From Allobosea sp. (GTDB lineage: Bacteria; Pseudomonadota; Alphaproteobacteria; Rhizobiales; Beijerinckiaceae), in NCBI GenBank assembly GCA_024231975.1, contig JAAEQB010000003.1, positions 1 to 22,483 on the forward strand: a DNA stretch of 22,483 nucleotides, given 5' to 3'. Within the stretch, counting starts at the first letter, position 1. Every line of letters begins with the position of its first letter. Positions 22,353 through 22,483 of this stretch are shown in pieces. Both the position numbers and the translations under genes were made by a program. The notes beneath the pieces were generated by a model. That model had not been told where the DNA came from and did no database searches. It was given only the letters and a program-made list of their open reading frames with translations.

Positions 22353-22483
22353 CCCTTAGAACTGGACCGCTTTGAGTTAGAGTTTTCCGCGTCGTTTCCC
22401 TTGGGCTGGGAGGAGCGGAAGACGATGAAGGATTCGAAGTTTTCGGATGCGCAGAAGGCGTTCATTCTGAAGCAGGGGGCGGA
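22353..22483 (+). mobile_element. Left end of an IS3-family insertion sequence (boundary uncertain)
   Basis: The start of an IS3-type orfA at 22425 means the element's left terminus should lie within roughly the preceding 30-80 bases. The exact terminal inverted repeat cannot be fixed because the right end is outside the window; a stretch from about 22355 (TTAGAACTGGACCGC) is my best guess. The element sits about 80-150 bp after the XRE-cupin stop and interrupts no gene that I can see. Confidence 0.5.
22425..22483 (+). CDS. IS3-family transposase OrfA, N-terminal fragment
   Basis: The 19 codons seen before the window ends read MKDSKFSDAQKAFILKQGA. This matches the start of the IS3-family OrfA helix-turn-helix protein (typical form M-K-x-S-R/K-F-S-x-x-Q-I-x-F-I-L-K/R-Q). 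OrfA binds the IS ends, and the catalytic DDE domain is in OrfB, made as a frameshift fusion. AGGAG lies 9 bases before the ATG. The rest of the gene and orfB lie beyond the window, so I cannot say whether the element is intact. Confidence 0.75.
   Translation, partial: MKDSKFSDAQKAFILKQGA

Noticed and set aside
1..22483. tRNA/rRNA genes, CRISPR arrays, prophage or defence systems
   Set aside because: No cloverleaf, spaced repeats, integrase, phage structural gene or known defence domain was seen on either strand.

Overview
The window is about 22.5 kb of GC-rich DNA. It looks like a Hyphomicrobiales (Rhizobiales) alphaproteobacterium, perhaps close to Bosea or Methylobacterium; the genus is a guess. 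The pointers are the FlaF/FlbT flagellar regulators, tandem flagellins, a WHG-type TetR regulator, a lipid-remodelling phosphoesterase/glycosyltransferase pair, and a YcjX/DUF697/SixA operon. Coding density is high and most starts have a visible Shine-Dalgarno sequence. Almost the whole window reads as chromosomal core. The only mobile DNA is the first codons of an IS3-family transposase at the right edge.

Region 1 (1-7.6 kb) is a flagellar filament and hook locus. On the plus strand it has the 3' end of one flagellin, an intrinsic terminator, a complete second flagellin, then flbT and flaF, which overlap. A strong bidirectional terminator separates these from the minus-strand operon flgE-flgK-flgL (hook, HAP1, HAP3). 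A good -24/-12 (sigma-54) promoter match lies about 70 bp upstream of flgE. flbT/flaF adjust flagellin expression and secretion, and flgE/K/L build the hook and the hook-filament junction.

Region 2 (7.7-12.8 kb) has a tight minus-strand operon: tetR, a SixA-type phosphohistidine phosphatase, a YcjX-family P-loop protein and a DUF697 (YcjF-like) membrane protein. Divergent from tetR is a polytopic membrane protein whose N-terminal half is ABA4-like (DUF4281). The short divergent spacer contains two inward-facing TTGACG boxes and a 13-bp palindrome, a likely TetR operator.

Region 3 (12.8-17.1 kb) holds a small XRE regulator coupled to a DUF2975 membrane protein (minus), a divergent lipoprotein (plus), a MoxR-type AAA+ ATPase (minus) and a Kef-type K+/H+ antiporter with an RCK domain (plus, GTG start).

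Region 4 (17.1-22.5 kb) holds a two-gene minus-strand operon: a calcineurin-like phosphoesterase resembling PlcP, and a GT4 glycosyltransferase resembling Agt. These could replace phospholipids with glycolipids when phosphate is short. Then follow, on the plus strand, an SDR protein lacking the canonical Tyr/Lys pair, a terminator, a GNAT acetyltransferase, a DMT/EamA transporter, an XRE-cupin regulator with a palindromic candidate operator, and the IS3 orfA start.

No rRNA, tRNA, CRISPR array or prophage was seen. No intergenic stretch exceeds 300 bases. I found no overtly novel system. The better leads are the TetR/ABA4-like divergent pair, the SixA-YcjX-DUF697 operon, the atypical SDR and a possible shared insert module in FlgK and FlgL.
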